From contig JAIXMN010000001.1 in the NCBI GenBank assembly GCA_025716815.1, positions 1,984,001 through 2,048,000 of the forward strand: DNA of 64,000 nucleotides. Direction: 5' to 3'. Of the stretch, positions 39,619-56,955 are shown piece by piece. The position numbers and the translations under genes are program-made. The notes under the pieces were generated by a model. The model was not told the DNA's origin and made no database searches. It saw nothing but the letters and a program-made list of their open reading frames with translations. Source of the DNA: Dichotomocladium elegans (Eukaryota > Mucoromycota > Mucoromycetes > Mucorales > Lichtheimiaceae). Every line of letters starts with the position of its first letter. Positions within the stretch are counted from its first letter, which is position 1.

Positions 39619-39967
39619 TCAACCGGCAACAATACCCCCTTCATCTGACAGCCCCTATATTCTTACTACGATTACCAGCTATCATGACATACTTGCAATA
39701 CTCTAACACACAGATAAAACGGTCTTTTTATGGCTCGCTGATATGCTATGGAAGGAATGACTGGAGAGAGAAGGGCAATAGGACAGTACTACAAATGAAA
39801 GGAAACATACGGGAAGGAATTTGTTGCATAAAGGGCACTCTCAAGCTGAGTACCAACATAAGGTTTCACACGCCAGAATCGAATATTTTCGGCCAATCGT
39901 CCAGCGAATGCCTTTCAGAGAGGGAACGGTTTCCCCGCCCTTTTTTCCTTCGTTGAGTCGTTCCTTT
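39619..39967. other. Convergent 3' flank
   Basis: 349 bp between the DUF4870-like gene and the RhoGEF gene, both ending here. No other feature seen. Confidence 0.5.
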
Positions 39968-41840
39968 TTAGGATTTCTCCGAAGATGAAAGAGAGCGGGT
40001 ATCTTTTCGTGATTGAGCGACGCGTCTTCGGTTGGCTTTGTTCAGCGCCTCCTTTGCTGCGCGGTCTAATTCATCAACCACCAACTGAAGGTGTTTCAGC
40101 CATCTTTCCTGTTCGTCCTTCGTCTCGGTCTGCATAACGTGGACAGAGGCGCTGCCGACAAAGGTGGTATTCAGAGTATCGACGCCCTGCATCGGAGAAG
40201 TGATTTCGATACTGGTGGTGCCTTCAAGGGCCTTAATGGTGGCTCTCTCCAGAGATGCCATGCCTCTGAACTGCAGGATCATCTTGTCGCCTTCCTGCTT
40301 GGGTCGCACAAAGACGAGCATGTCGGAGAAGAGGATATAGATGCGTTCTTCCGGAGTGCCAGACTTTGAACCAGACTGGATACGCGAGATCGGACTTTGG
40401 AGTACCAGCCTTCGTTGTGCTTTGACGCCAAACGGTGCTCCGACAAGTGCCTGATGAATCATAAGGACTTGGTCCACGTTGTCGGCATCCTCGATTCTAT
40501 TCGCACATGAGCATCCCGACATATACCCGCTACCTGGTTTGTTCTCTCATCCACTTGCCTTGGGCGCATCTCCTCTGCTATGGACAGCATTTTTTGTTTG
40601 CAGAATTTGAGAGCGACGTGGTCGGGATGCATAGGAGACGTGGCATCTGCCAAGTGGGACATCAGCTGGGCGTACCGACTAATACAGCCAGCAGGTGTTT
40701 GCAGCAGCGAGAGGAGGGTGGCACCCTTGAGAGCGGGGTCTTTGTGGGTGCTCTAAATTATTCCTTTAGTAGCCAATCGATGCTTGGGGTTGGGATAAAC
40801 ATACATCGATGAACTTCTTGAATGGCTGATATCGGGTCAAGCGCTCATAGGTGGTGATGGCTACGCCATAGTTTGCCAGATAGCCGTTGTAGACCTCCAT
40901 GCGTGCGAACTACATTTCTCATCTAAGTAAAACCTGCAGTGCTTTTCGTCATCGTCATCCATACCCAGCTCTGAAACACATCGGAAATAATCTGCGTAGG
41001 ACCCCAGATGCGCAACCTATTTTGTATTTAAGTTAGACTGTTCTTATCGGATGGCTGATCGCATCGCATCGCATCGCCTCACCGTTCTTCAAGGCTGACA
41101 AGGATATCCTTGTGTATTGTGATGATCTCCTCAAGATTGCCAAATAGCCAACGGGTTTCACGCTCGGTACATATCATTTTTTTCATGCCGAGAAAATTAA
41201 AGGATGACTGTTTGGCATCTTTCTTCAGGGGTTCAATAAAGATCTGCTGGATGATCTTCAGCGATTGAAAATAAGCCTGCTCCGAAGCTAGCAGTTGTTG
41301 GACAAGCGTTTCACGTCGTCGATGATCCATTTCTCGCTCTGTTTCGGGAACCATCCGGTCAGATGAGAAGTAATCGAAAGAACATAAACGTTATTTGGAT
41401 TTATCCTATAAGCTGCGAGCGCACATACCGATCAAACCGTCGTCGACATCATCGTAATTAAGACTATCGATAATACCGAAATGATCGTCGCTGTAAAATT
41501 CTTGCTGTTGCCGTGTTTGAGGCGGCGCTACGATTCCTTGTGCCGAGGTCTCCTGGTGATGCAGTGCTGATGGAGGTACTGGTGGTGGTGCCGAGGGCGG
41601 CGGCAACGGGGCAGCGGAAAGGTAATGATCGAAGGATGAGGAGGTCATATTCGTAGAGTCGCTAGGGTACATAAGGTAGGATGATGAGCTGCTGGAGGTT
41701 GTCGTTGTGGCCTGGCTGGACGTTCGACTCAAGCCTTCGTGACGAGCAGCAGCAGCAGCGGCAGGAGAAGCAGTGGCCGTTTTGCGGTGATAGCCGAATG
41801 ACGGCGATGTGTGACCGTTGTCGTCAACGGTGTAGGACAT
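39968..41840 (-). CDS. Rho guanine-nucleotide exchange factor (DH-PH)
   Basis: Activates a Rho-family GTPase, probably at sites of polarised growth or septation. The N-terminal exon (MSYTVDDNGH onward, about 144 aa) is Ser/Thr/Ala/Pro-rich and low-complexity. The DH domain starts RRRETLVQQLLASEQAYFQS and continues RETRWLFGNLEEIITIHKDI, FARMEVYNGYLANYGVAI, KGATLLSLLQTPAGCISRYA and LALKFCKQ-like pieces in several short exons. The PH domain, in the last large exon (about 40500-39968), reads RIYILFSDMLVFVRPKQ, then EQERWLKHLQLVVDELDRAA, followed by a basic tail ending SSSEKS. An intron near 41055-41080 has four copies of a GCATC unit. The specific GTPase cannot be named. Confidence 0.9.
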
Positions 41841-44800
41841 AACAAGGGATTTGGGTGATATTGAGGTGAGGAAGGGGAGGAAAGAAAAGGAAGGAAAGCA
41901 GAAAACGAAAGAGATTCTCCTCGAAGAGAGCGATTCAGGTCTATCAATGGAGGGACAATAGTTTTTGAGCTTTGTGCGACGCGGTCCGACATCGAATACT
42001 CGTCCTATTCAACCGCAGCTCAATCCGAACATTTCGACCCATTTCGGAATAAAAAAAAATCTTTCTTCTGCTATCGACGCCAAGTCGTTTCCCTCTCATC
42101 CCACTCTTTGGAGCATCTCGTTTCTAAAAGAAGACCGGGACAACAACACCTGGGTTGCGCTCAACCTTGGAAGCGTTCCTTGGTGATCTCACCTCTACAT
42201 CTGCTCCAACTGCCATCGCCCTTGTCTGCAGCGGCATTTCTTTTTCCCTTCCCTTCTCTTCGCCATTGGCCGGTTTTCTGACAGTCCCTGGTCCGGCCCC
42301 ACACGGACTGCACTGCCAAATAAACTACAAAGTTACTCCTCCATTTGCTCGCTCTTCTCTTTTATGTCGTACCTGTGTCGTTATCAAGGGTTCTCCCGAT
42401 CACAATGTTGACTAGGCCATGTGCTCTGTAACTGCTTTTTTAAATGCCCGTCCGCCCGCCCGCCCGACCAACCAACCCGCCTGTCCGTCGTGACCAAAAA
42501 AAAAAAAGTTTGATCGATAGAAACTGTTTGTTTGTACCAACAGATGTACGAGTCCGCGTCTGACGGGTCGCGCATCCCTCGGAGGTGCAATCGCTGGTCA
42601 TCAGGAACCAGTTCTTGGTTCTGGACATGCCATTGGTTCTTGGAACGCACAGGACGGAAAGGGTAAGACAAAATAATTTTATACTACTTTGAATGGAACT
42701 TTTCCCATCATCCTCCACCTGGGTCACGCTTACCACTCTTGCTTCCCTTGTATGCCGCTTTGCTAGGTTAAACAGACAAATATGAAAAGGGCTTTTGTCG
42801 TTCTTCGCACCATTTTGTCAATGTACAAGGTTCATTCATAAAACGCGATTCAATCCTATTGGTAAACAATGAGCTTATCAACACAACCGCTTGTAAGCCG
42901 TCCTCTCGTTGTTGCGCGCAACCAGCGGAAAATACAGGTGTGTACTACATGCTTATAAAGTTCAGCGTACGTTGACCAGTCCTAGAAGAGGTGCCTGGTA
43001 AACCCATTTGCATCCTCCGGGTACCTAGCTTTGTTGTACCAAAAAAAAAACAGGAACATGGAAACCTTCAGGGACAAGCGATTGTCCCGGGTAAGTGTCC
43101 ATGAGATGTTTAATCCAAGCAGCAATCTTCTGTGTGCATGCTACTTGCTCTCCAGTGACAAGTCCGCCAAATGGAGAAGGTTGTCTAGAGCCAAGAACTT
43201 TGTAGAATAACTCGTAATACGAGCTGCATAGAGCGAGCATCATCGGACTATCAGATAATCCGTGTATCGTTGTACCGATGGGTTTGTGTGCATGTGCATG
43301 TGTGCCTATATGTGCCTGGAACACACTTTCCACCCTGAATTCTCAAAAACGGATGCACCGATGCATCTTTTTTGTCAGTCGACATCAACAGAGCAGAGAA
43401 CGTCAAAAAGTTTCCATCTTAAAAACGATGGACCCCATGGGTGCCTCTGTGTTGTGTAATACATGGACACGTTTTTTTTAAATAGGTACATACAAATATA
43501 TTTATATTTCATTTCAAACTCATTCTCCATCTTGAGGAGCATGAGTCCTCGTTTCCTCATCCATGAGGTCAACAGCAGGCATGCCAAAAAGTAAGGATTA
43601 TTGCCCTTGTCGGGGCTCTGGTTGAGCGGGAGCAGCACAGACCTCCTTTTGCAGAGCGTAAACGGAATCAGTTGTTATCCTGGCGAAAAAAAATGCTCCG
43701 AATTCATAGTGTTCACTTGGACCGATCAACTCTATTGGCATTCACCACATGGTGAATCGAGATTGGCACCTTTCCAATCGGTTTCCGCTTCAAGAAAAGA
43801 AAAAAAAACGGAGGTCTCTTTCTCCTATTGCTAATATCTGATGAATTCTACCATCCGAATGTACAGATGGGTGTGTTTAACCAACAATCTGATTCATCTC
43901 TTGATGTGTCGCTACAATACGTCCAATCTTGCTACATAAAACCGCGCAATATGAATTATTGCTAATTAGTATTTATTATTGTTACAAAAAAAAAAAAAGA
44001 ACGTGTGGCAAACAAAGTTTGCACTTCTCACTTTGACGGCGCGCAACCATCGTACGAAGTTTCGGGAAAAGAACTCCACGTGGGAGTCCAGCCACCTAAA
44101 AGGACGCTCTCTCTGCCAAAGCGAGTGACAAATACATGGCCTTTTTTGCTCCTATACTTCCCACCTGATTGTCGGGTTCCACAGAAGAGCCTCTTTTGGA
44201 CACCGAGAGATGAGCATTGTGTACATGCCACGCACTGTATATGCATTCCGTATCGTGAAGAACATGGCACTCTTCTTGTCCTGGATTTGCAAGTCGAGAA
44301 GAAACTGTATGTACATTGCAGCAGCAGAATATCACCTGCTCCTCTCGATGGTAACCAATTATGGAGCCGAAATTATGAATATACATGTAAGCTTAGAATG
44401 GTGCAGATCCAACACGGAGGACGCAGATAGAGAGAGAGAAAGAGAAAAGAGATCTTCTACAAGAGAGACCTCCCCTTTCTAGGTGTTTCCTGGTTAAGGC
44501 AGTCAAGTGAATGACGACACAAAAAGCACGTCAGCACATCGCACAGATATTCAAGATAAAAATTGATCCAGCAGATAGTTGTAATGTCCAGCACACGTTC
44601 AGCCTACCTCTTCGGCTCCACACCAACGTGTATCTAGGAATGGATGTACTCATCGCGAAAATATAGCACGACGATAAACGTGGCGAAGAGGCGATAGAGG
44701 AAGTGATTTCAGAAGTAGCATCCTATAGGCAATGAAAAGGTGAAGAGCTCTGCACAGTACACCCAAAACGCAATCTCATCGAGAACACCGGTGTCCTGCC

Positions 44801-46858
44801 GATCGTTCTTAACCATTTGCAAAGGACAGCAAAAGCTGGACTTTGTCAAAAAAGAATTTTGATATTGCAACACTATAGCATATAGTGTCATAAAGAAGCA
44901 GATAAAGATGGATTAAAATATTTACTTGATGGTACTTGAAGTCAAAACTGTGTCTCGAAGGTTAGAACCGATCCTAATAGTTCTATTGACAGATTTTATT
45001 TTAAAGCAATACGAATATTCTACAGTATTTCCGCGTGCGAAAACAATGTCCTGGTTCTTCAGGCTTCGAGGATTGTGCCATAGGAATGTCTAGGAAAGGA
45101 ACTGATTCTGTCGCACGAAGAGCACATATGGGTAGGACAATAGACATGCACAATTGCTTCTGTAGAAAGTAAGCATTAGGAGATGTTCCTTAGAGGCAGA
45201 GACCTTCACTCTCAAGTCACCGAGTCAAGATGTACCACGACAAGTCCCGGCATTCAATTCTAGCCTATGAGGTATTCCGCTATCAGACCTTGATGTATGT
45301 CTTCTAGAATGATCAATTTTGAGGCCATATTTGTTCAAGACTGGCGGAAAAATGAAAGAATCACGCACCACCCTTGACAGGAAAGAATGTAAGTCATACA
45401 CGGTTGATGTTTTTCGAGATTGAACAGTCTCCTCAGTGACCGCGAAGGTCTTGCTTTTCGTTCGGTCAATACTAGAGTACCATCGCAGCATACGGTGTAT
45501 GCTAACTTCATTTCCATCTTGACATTCTCGATCTTCCCGTATGTGCAATCAAAAGCCTAGACTGGGGGTATTCGTACAGAAACTGTATTCACGAGAAGAT
45601 GCAGAGCAACTCGCTATCGATTTTATTGATCTCTCAAATCGTAGTGCAACGCTTAAAGTTGGGGTTACGAAGGATGGCCTATCTACAGCTTGAAACCGAC
45701 AGCTTGGAATATCTTACTTGGTTCTGTTTGTTGGCGACGTACGATTGCGGATTTTGGCTCTGTTTCCCCAACGTATGTTTTGATAGGAGACTAATACCCG
45801 CGCCTGGGAACATCCCCGTCACAGGATTACGCACATACACTGCGCCGAAAACGTCAAGCGGCCCATGCATGTATTGTGTCACAGCATGAGATCTATCGTT
45901 TGCTGAGTTTCGCGGATCCACATACACACGCACAAAGAACGCCGCATGGAAGAAGGGTCACAAAAGAGCTTTACACCGAGAGGGGAAATATATCAAGAAG
46001 ATTTTTCAAAGGGCCCAACAGAAAAAAAAAGGATGATCACCATGGTGGACGATAAAAGAACGGAGAATACGGAAGGTGAGAGTTATGACAAAAACGTGGC
46101 CAATTGCCTTGCAGTTGTGCCACCTGTGATGCATTTTGGTCCCCCCAACGAAAATGACGATACTTAAGGACTTTTTTTTTTTGCAGAACTTCCGGAAGAT
46201 GAAGCAGTTTTTCAAAAGATACGTATTATTATCTGTATTCTCTTTTTTTTGTGGAGGATGACTTGCACTCGCCCGCTACAAAAGCAGATGTAAGGAGCCC
46301 CATTCCAGGACCGAGTCAATTTCTCAAATTTAGCTATGAACATTTCATTTCATTTATTTTTTTTTCTCAGCCGAATGAGTGTCTATTCCTTTCTTTCTTC
46401 TTCCTTTTTCAGGTCTTCCCAGGCGCTGATCATACAATCAATCCCATAGGTAGATGGGATAAAGATACAACAATTAAAGTTTTGTGCATCCAGAGCCTAT
46501 TGTGAGGGGATGAGACAAGAAGCACAATGCACAGCGTACTACATGAATGAAAACTCAATACTATGGGAGAAAATGTCACTTTTTTTTTGTGAATGGTCCA
46601 AATTTCCAGGAACAGATGACTCTGCCTGACCTAACTGACCGAGGATGGAAGACGGAACGTGGTGAACTAATAAGGTCTGTGGTGCGGATGTAATTTTAGA
46701 GACGTGGCTGCCTTGACAACTATATAAAAATACTCTCCTCCCCAAAATGTGCCTCGGCTGTCCTCGACCGTTGCTTGAATCGTTTTGACTTGGTCGCTCA
46801 CCAGAACCACACACCTCTCTCTTCCTCCTTTTTGCTGTTGTTCAACGTTAAATTCACA
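41841..46858. other. Five-kilobase gene-poor interval
   Basis: No gene I can support. The most coding-like frames are 43025-43333 (minus; includes CSSYYELFYKVLGSRQPSPF), 45679-45933 (minus) and 45946-46260 (plus). In the last, a Lys/Glu-rich start MEEGSQKSFTPRGEIYQEDF could be spliced to LPEDEAVFQKIR across a GT-AG intron ending in a T-rich tract at about 46187. None shows a known domain or consistent exon structure. Several poly(A)/poly(T) runs, a (CCGC)n-like stretch near 42455-42485 and the promoter of the Zn2Cys6 gene (right end) are present. Confidence 0.45.
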
Positions 46859-47926
46859 ATGGTATACGGCCACTCCACCAAGTTGACTATGCTTCCTCAG
46901 GAATCAACGTCGGTCACGAGTGTCAGTTCTTGTCAGCAGCCATCACCTGTGCACGCTGCTGCAATTTCATCCACACAGTCTTCGCATCACGCGGGTTTGA
47001 CATTGCCAGTAGCGGCAGCAGAAGCAGCAGAAACATCAGCAGCAGCGCCAGCAAATTGTTCACAAGCTAAGCGCAGAGAAAAATCAAAGCGAAAGCAGGT
47101 CAAGAATGCATGTGGTATGTAATTGTCTGTCACACATAAGATGATCATCTTACGTATGCTCATTTAACAAAATAAATAATTCTTAGTTAATTGCCAGAAG
47201 GCGTGCAAGAAATGCGACGACGGGCGTGCTTGCCAACGTTGCATCAAGCTTGGTTTGACGGCTACTTGCGTCGATTCACCTCGCAAAGAGAGACGGAAAG
47301 GTGTAAAGCGCGGCCCATACAAAAAGCGCCAACCGCATGAGCAGACACAGCTGCGTTGCGACAAGACCGAGCTCGAAAATGCTATGTCGTTGTCCTGCCC
47401 TTCTACTGCGACGACAACGACGACGAGTGGCATTGTTACCCATGGCACTCTCGAGAGCTGGTATTATACTACCGCGGAATCCTATGGCAATAGCCAGTGG
47501 ACAACAACCGCCGACCCAGCCTACATGGTGCCTCAGCAGCCCAGTTTGCCGTGGGAATCTGTCCGATCTTCCGAAATGTTTGGATTCGATCCGTTCTTCC
47601 TCCCTCTGATGACAACCAGCAGCAGTAGCACTAACAGCAGTAGCAATCCATCATCTCCGCCTACAACCCCACCCTCAAATGCTACGAGCGCCTGCTTGGA
47701 TCACCATTGCTTAATTCCCCTAACTACTCAGCAAGGCCCGGCAATGTTCCAGAGCAACCTTCTGTACCATCCTCCGCTGTGCGCCACGCCGCCACAGTTC
47801 ATCAGCAGCAAATCGACGACGGCTCCTTTTCCATCCGGGACTTCTGTCCATGTGAAACAGCATCCCATGCACCACTGGTCAAACCCCACTATGACTGTCG
47901 ACTCTAGTTGGCAATTCACTTTATGA
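46859..47926 (+). CDS. Zn2Cys6 binuclear-cluster transcription factor
   Basis: Nuclear DNA-binding regulator, 331 aa, exons 46859-47114 and 47187-47926. The cluster straddles the intron: KNAC|VNCQKACKKCDDGRACQRC followed by IKLGLTATC, giving six Cys in the spacing C-x2-C-x6-C-x-variable-C-x2-C-x6-C form. The basic segment RKERRKGVKRGPYKKR comes directly after it; this cluster-plus-KRGPYK pattern is common in Mucoromycota and in Ert1/AcuK-like regulators. Both flanks are low-complexity (Ala/Ser/Gln-rich before, Ser/Thr/Pro-rich after) and the C-terminal half has no regulatory middle-homology domain. The extended frame starting 46775 is rejected because the ATG at 46859 follows a clear promoter/5' UTR-like tract. 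Target genes unknown. Confidence 0.88.
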
Positions 47927-48238
47927 TCGCTCTCCCGCTTTCCCCAAACATGGTTACCTCTGACCTGCTTTGTATATACCTCGCCACTCCAATGCTTAAC
48001 TCCTATGTTTTCTCAGACTATATACTGACATGACCTTTCTCTCTCTCTCTCAATCTATTCCTCCCTTTTCTACAGTCATTTTTATTGTAGAAAACACCAG
48101 CGACAAAACAGAATAAAAGAAGTAGCAATTAGTAATTTTCTTGCCGTACGAACAAGCCAGCACTATTATTACATTGGCAATGATTGAGATGGTGCTTTAT
48201 AAAAACAATGAGAAATCAAGTCGATTAGAGGATCCCTT
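47927..48238. other. Convergent 3' flank
   Basis: 312 bp between the Zn2Cys6 gene and the GH9 gene; CT-rich tract around 48036-48052. No coding feature. Confidence 0.5.
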
Positions 48239-50447
48239 TTATACGGATGCTGACACGGAGGATTTGCTATCTATTGTTGAAAGGCATGGGCCTGATGATC
48301 CAGTGTTGTCCTGCAGGGACGACGTTACAAGCGTAGACCGCGCGGCACGTCCGGGCTGAGCGGAGACTGTTTTCTGGGGCTCTGGTTGTATTACTATTGC
48401 GGCACTGTCTTGCTTGTGGGCTCCCACTGCGCGGCTCCTGTGGTGGTGTTGCTGTTGCCGTCGCAAATATCCAGAGAGCAGAAGAGCGACGAATATGATC
48501 ATCAGGACAGAGCCAGCGCTGGCAACGGCGATGGACCATGCTGGCATGGAACGACGGTGAGGCCTGCTAGAAGAGGAACCAAAGGAAGAAGAGGAGGAGG
48601 AGGAGGGCGGCGAGCCACTGCGGGTCACGAGGGGCCTTGTGTCGGTAATGCCGACATAAGGCGGATTGCTTGCGTTTGTCATGATTTGATAGGCAAAGAG
48701 ACTCTGCGCGGGAGCATTGTAATCAAGCGCGACCTCAGTTTGACTCCAGTCGCTGCGCTCATCAAAGAACATATCGTTCTTGTCAGGACCGCCAACAACT
48801 GCCCCATAGAGAACGTACTTTTCGTGTGGCGGACTCGTATCGATGTTCTCAATATCCAACCCACCAGAGGCACCTGCATGATGCGGGTTCCTGGGCGCAT
48901 TGTGATGGACGCCCACAACATATGGTGTTTTCCTATAGAAAAAGAATATATATATATATATAAAAACAAAAGCTGATAGGGAATGTCTATTTTTTCTTCC
49001 TTGAACGAGGAGAAACTACTTGCATAGGATTCTGGCCGAGAAGGTAATTAATTTGGCTGATGCCAAATGTTGTGAAATGAGTAACGCTTTTGGCAACGGT
49101 GGTGTCGTACATGAGAGCGAGAAATGCAATGTCGGTCGCGATGACGAGAGAGTTCGTATCGCTGTAGGCACCACACCAGAGCAGCCCGCCGGGCGTATAC
49201 CTGCAAGGATTTCCGGTGCCATCGATGATGGCATTCAGGTAATTCAATGCCGCCGTCTTATACGCCACAGTGGAGGGGTCAATAGCTGCACCGAGGATGT
49301 ACACAGCGCCCGTCTGGTCACTCCAGTCATAGACAGCAACAGGATTCGTCGACAGCTGAAGCATGTGATAATAGTTGGAGGCTTTATCGAGGTATGTGGC
49401 GTTAGCAGTGGCCCGATAGAGCCAAAGCGCACCCAGGACAAGATGACTGGCGTAGTGGGTGCCTCCATAATATTCTACCGACGCTGGGACAGATCGTTCC
49501 GTGTATACTTGCCAGGGCGTTGCCGTTTCCGCAAAAGCATACAACGCCTCGGCATGATGGACGAGGACATCCGAGTACGTTGCATTGATGCGCTCGAATA
49601 GGATCGAGGTGGATGCAAAAGCAGCGGCCGTGAGCGACGCAACGTCTGTGCCCGGATGGCTTTGGTCAATGAAGTAGGAGGGGCGTGGGCCAGGGATATT
49701 CGTATCTGGACCTATATAAGTAGACATGAGCTTTGTCTTTTGCCCTCGTCTGAATGACAACCAAACTTTATCCATTCTTCCCCGGCTCCCCTCCTTGTTG
49801 CCATTCAAATTCTCATGTAGATCATGCGTTACCCCAGTAGTTATGATCAACGTTCCCGTCACCCACCTGTACAAAGAGGAGACTGTCTGAGGGATGTGCC
49901 TTGATAAGCCAGTCCGTGCCCCATTTCAGCATATCCAGGACCGCGTCCGTCTTTTTCGCCAGTGCGTAGCCGTCTCCCCACTCAAGGACGCCCCAGGCCA
50001 CTAGTGTCAGTGTATGCGCAAGGGGCATTGTGAATTTTAAATAGTCACTGTTGATATATGTGGGAATTTATATATCATTTAACCGTGATTCTATGAGGCC
50101 GATGTATCTGCGTGAATTATTTTATGTTACCCAGCATCATAATATCCACCCAGAAGATCAACATGGTTATCGGAGCCATCATTAAGCGCAGAATCATGTC
50201 GCCTGGTTGGTGTGCAAAATCGCTGATATGAGCCATTCGAGTCTTTTGTAATGGTTAGTAGCGATGGATTTTACCATGGCACTGGGTTGCTTGCAAGTAA
50301 TCTGCCGCTCCGTTGAGCGTGATAGAAGTGTAAGGAATCATTCAATAGCGCGGAATAATGTGAATTTTGGGCTCTGGCGCTCGAGGCGAGATAAAGGAGA
50401 AGCACGGCGAAGAGGAAGGACGAGAAACCTGTCCGTGGCTGCAGCAT
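48239..50447 (-). CDS. GH9 endoglucanase with C-terminal membrane anchor
   Basis: Predicted beta-1,4-glucanase (cellulase family 9) held at the cell surface. Exons 50447-50275, 50202-50131, 50047-49833, 49711-49024 and 48932-48239 give 613 aa. The signal peptide is MLQPRTGFSSFLFAVLLLYL with ASSARA before the likely cleavage site. The catalytic domain starts SLHFYHAQRSGRLLASNPVP. It has HDSALNDGSD, GGYYDAGDYLKFTMPLA with the nucleophile-side Asp pair, GDGNVDHNYWG, SYFIDQSHPGTDVA, NYLLGQNPM, VGVHHNAPRNPHHAGASGG with the conserved His, and DERSDWSQTEVALDYNA with the acid Glu. A poly-Ser linker and a single span (SIAVASAGSVLMIIFVALLL) lead to a basic cytosolic tail. Intron 4 must use a GC donor (AT|GCAAGT) to keep the frame NPM|KTPYVVG. 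Confidence 0.9.
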
Positions 50448-52424
50448 TTTGAGAATGTGTGCCAGTCTATGTCCAGATATCTACTTGTGCGTGGCAGATG
50501 TATACACGAACAAAGGAGAAAAAGAGCGAAAGAAGCAACTTGGTTCTTTTGTGTTGACGATCAGTATAGCGTTCTGCTGAAAATGTCGCGGTGCAATGTG
50601 CAAAGCCTTAAAATAATGTCAATATCGCCTCCTTTTCCCTCCGTATCAATGGTCCATCCGGTTGCGTTTGCCGTAGCCAAACGATATGTTAAGCAAAAGC
50701 GTTTTTTAAGGCTCTCTCTCTCTATATATATCGCAAATAAACCAAAACCGCTCATTCAATAAAGCACCCATGCAACGCAAACGCAATAGAATGGAACCTG
50801 CTATTGTTTGAATGATACATATATATATCAGTCCTAGTGTACTATAAGACCATATCTCACTACACAGGCTTCCACCTCGAAGACTATGTGTTTCATGGAT
50901 TTTCTTGCAATTCTCGGCCACAATGATGTCAACTTCACACCAGACCTCGCAATTCCAGAAGATCGCCGAGCGTGCTGCTATAAATGATCCAACAACCAAT
51001 GAATATATACAACCAGTGTTTCTTACGAAACCTTATTCCCGTCCCGTATCGCGTGTGCTAAACTGATACGTGCATTTATATTCTTTCTGGTCCATAGTGT
51101 TTCATGTCACATGTAATCTGCTGATGTTTATGACTCTATCCATGCCATGCATAATATATTCATATCTTATTTGAACTATGTGTCATTCACATACACAGCT
51201 TTATATCTTAGGAGTCACTCTTATTACCGACTGATTATTACATATGTACAATGTGGTTATGCATCCCGTAGTTGCTGGGTTTAATGGTGGATGTATCAGT
51301 TATTCATTAAATGGGTTGGGTGTTTTCACGTAATCTCACTTTTATTTCCGTTAACAATCGTCAATATTAAAATTAGTCATCATACATTGCACGCTCTCCA
51401 TAATGTATATTCAAGCATTTGTGCAACATTCTGTAAGAACAAGTATATCTCAGACCCTGCAACGTTATAGCACGGCTTGGTAAGCATTAGGCATCCACCA
51501 GATCACTTTTCCGGGCAAGGAGCAAACCCGCGGAGTTCTGACGAGCCCCTCCACATCAACGTATCCTTAAGCATGCTGCGAAGTATACCCTTGCTGAAGC
51601 CTTCCAACGTATGAGCGCTGGCAGCAACACACCTAGTATCTCCCGTCTCGAATACGGTATAATGGCAGACTTGGAATAGACCTGCCCCCAAGTTGAAGGC
51701 TTGCTTGTTTCCGTGTCTTCTTGCGTATGAGGTCTTGCGCATGTCGTCATGGCACCCAATGCCCGCGCCCGACACACCCATGCTAGAGATACCCGCCTTC
51801 ACATGGCCACAAAAAAATGGGCTCGATATGGTTACGACAAGCCTAAATTCACTTCCTTCACAACGCTGTCAAGGTACATATTTTATGCAATGCAGAGGGG
51901 GGGAGCCACCATGAGAGCGGTATGTAGTAGGCGAGCTCCACTGTTTTCTTAGTCGAAAACCCTTGTGGGATCAAAACAGATTGGGAGGGGTCGGTGTCAA
52001 GCACTCTTGCCGATATATATGGCTGGCAAAATAAATGATCGAAAACCCACAGTATTAATTGATGATACGCTGAAGAGTGCTACTTGATGATTTTTTTCTG
52101 AGAACAAAATGTGCGTGCATACAATAAGCAATAGAAAAATAAGGAGAGGAAGCCACGTAAATTCTCTCAATTGGAGTAGCGAAAGCAACGCCTTTGCGTT
52201 CTTGAAACGACGAGAGGCTTGAGCACATTGTAGTTTCCAAGTTGGTTATTGCATCCCGATAGCACAGTTATTTCTCAGGCACAGCTTTTATCCTGGCCAG
52301 CAGCAGATTATTCGCGAATTTGCCGCAACACACCCTCACCCAAAAAAAAAAAAAAAATGAAGGCGCGCGCGTATCATATTTTTTTTTTTCACTTTTTTCT
52401 TTTTTCCATTTTAACCCATAGGAT
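50448..52424. other. Intergenic interval with a GC-richer island
   Basis: About 2 kb, AT-rich at both ends. The middle (about 51480-51850) is GC-richer and has a 99-aa open frame on the minus strand (51503-51802, containing AGIGCHDDMRKTSYARRHGN) overlapping open frames on the plus strand. No family recognised. The right end, with poly(A)/poly(T) tracts (52342-52358, 52378-52390), is the likely ISWI promoter. Confidence 0.4.
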
Positions 52425-56664
<4,240 letters not shown>

Positions 56665-56955
56665 CCCATCATCCCCATACGCCTTCCTTCCTCCCGACAT
56701 ACATACACACGTCATATAAAGCATTGCCTTCTTTTCTAGTATAAATATATAATTCGGATCGAGATTCACTCGAATGGTTTGTTATGAAGATAATGCATTG
56801 TGTACGAGCAGACTGTAAGCAAGGCAAGGGAGCCCCGGGGGGGGGGAATACGATAGATGCCGGGGGGAGGTGGGAGAGAGAGAGAGGTAGTCGGAGGAGG
56901 CGAAAAATAGATACTATAAACAGCGAGATAGAGAGAGAGCGTGTGTGTGTGTGTT

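Noticed and set aside
44005..44430. 141-aa plus-strand frame
   Set aside because: Follows a poly(A) run, shows no domain, and equally long frames exist antisense to it.
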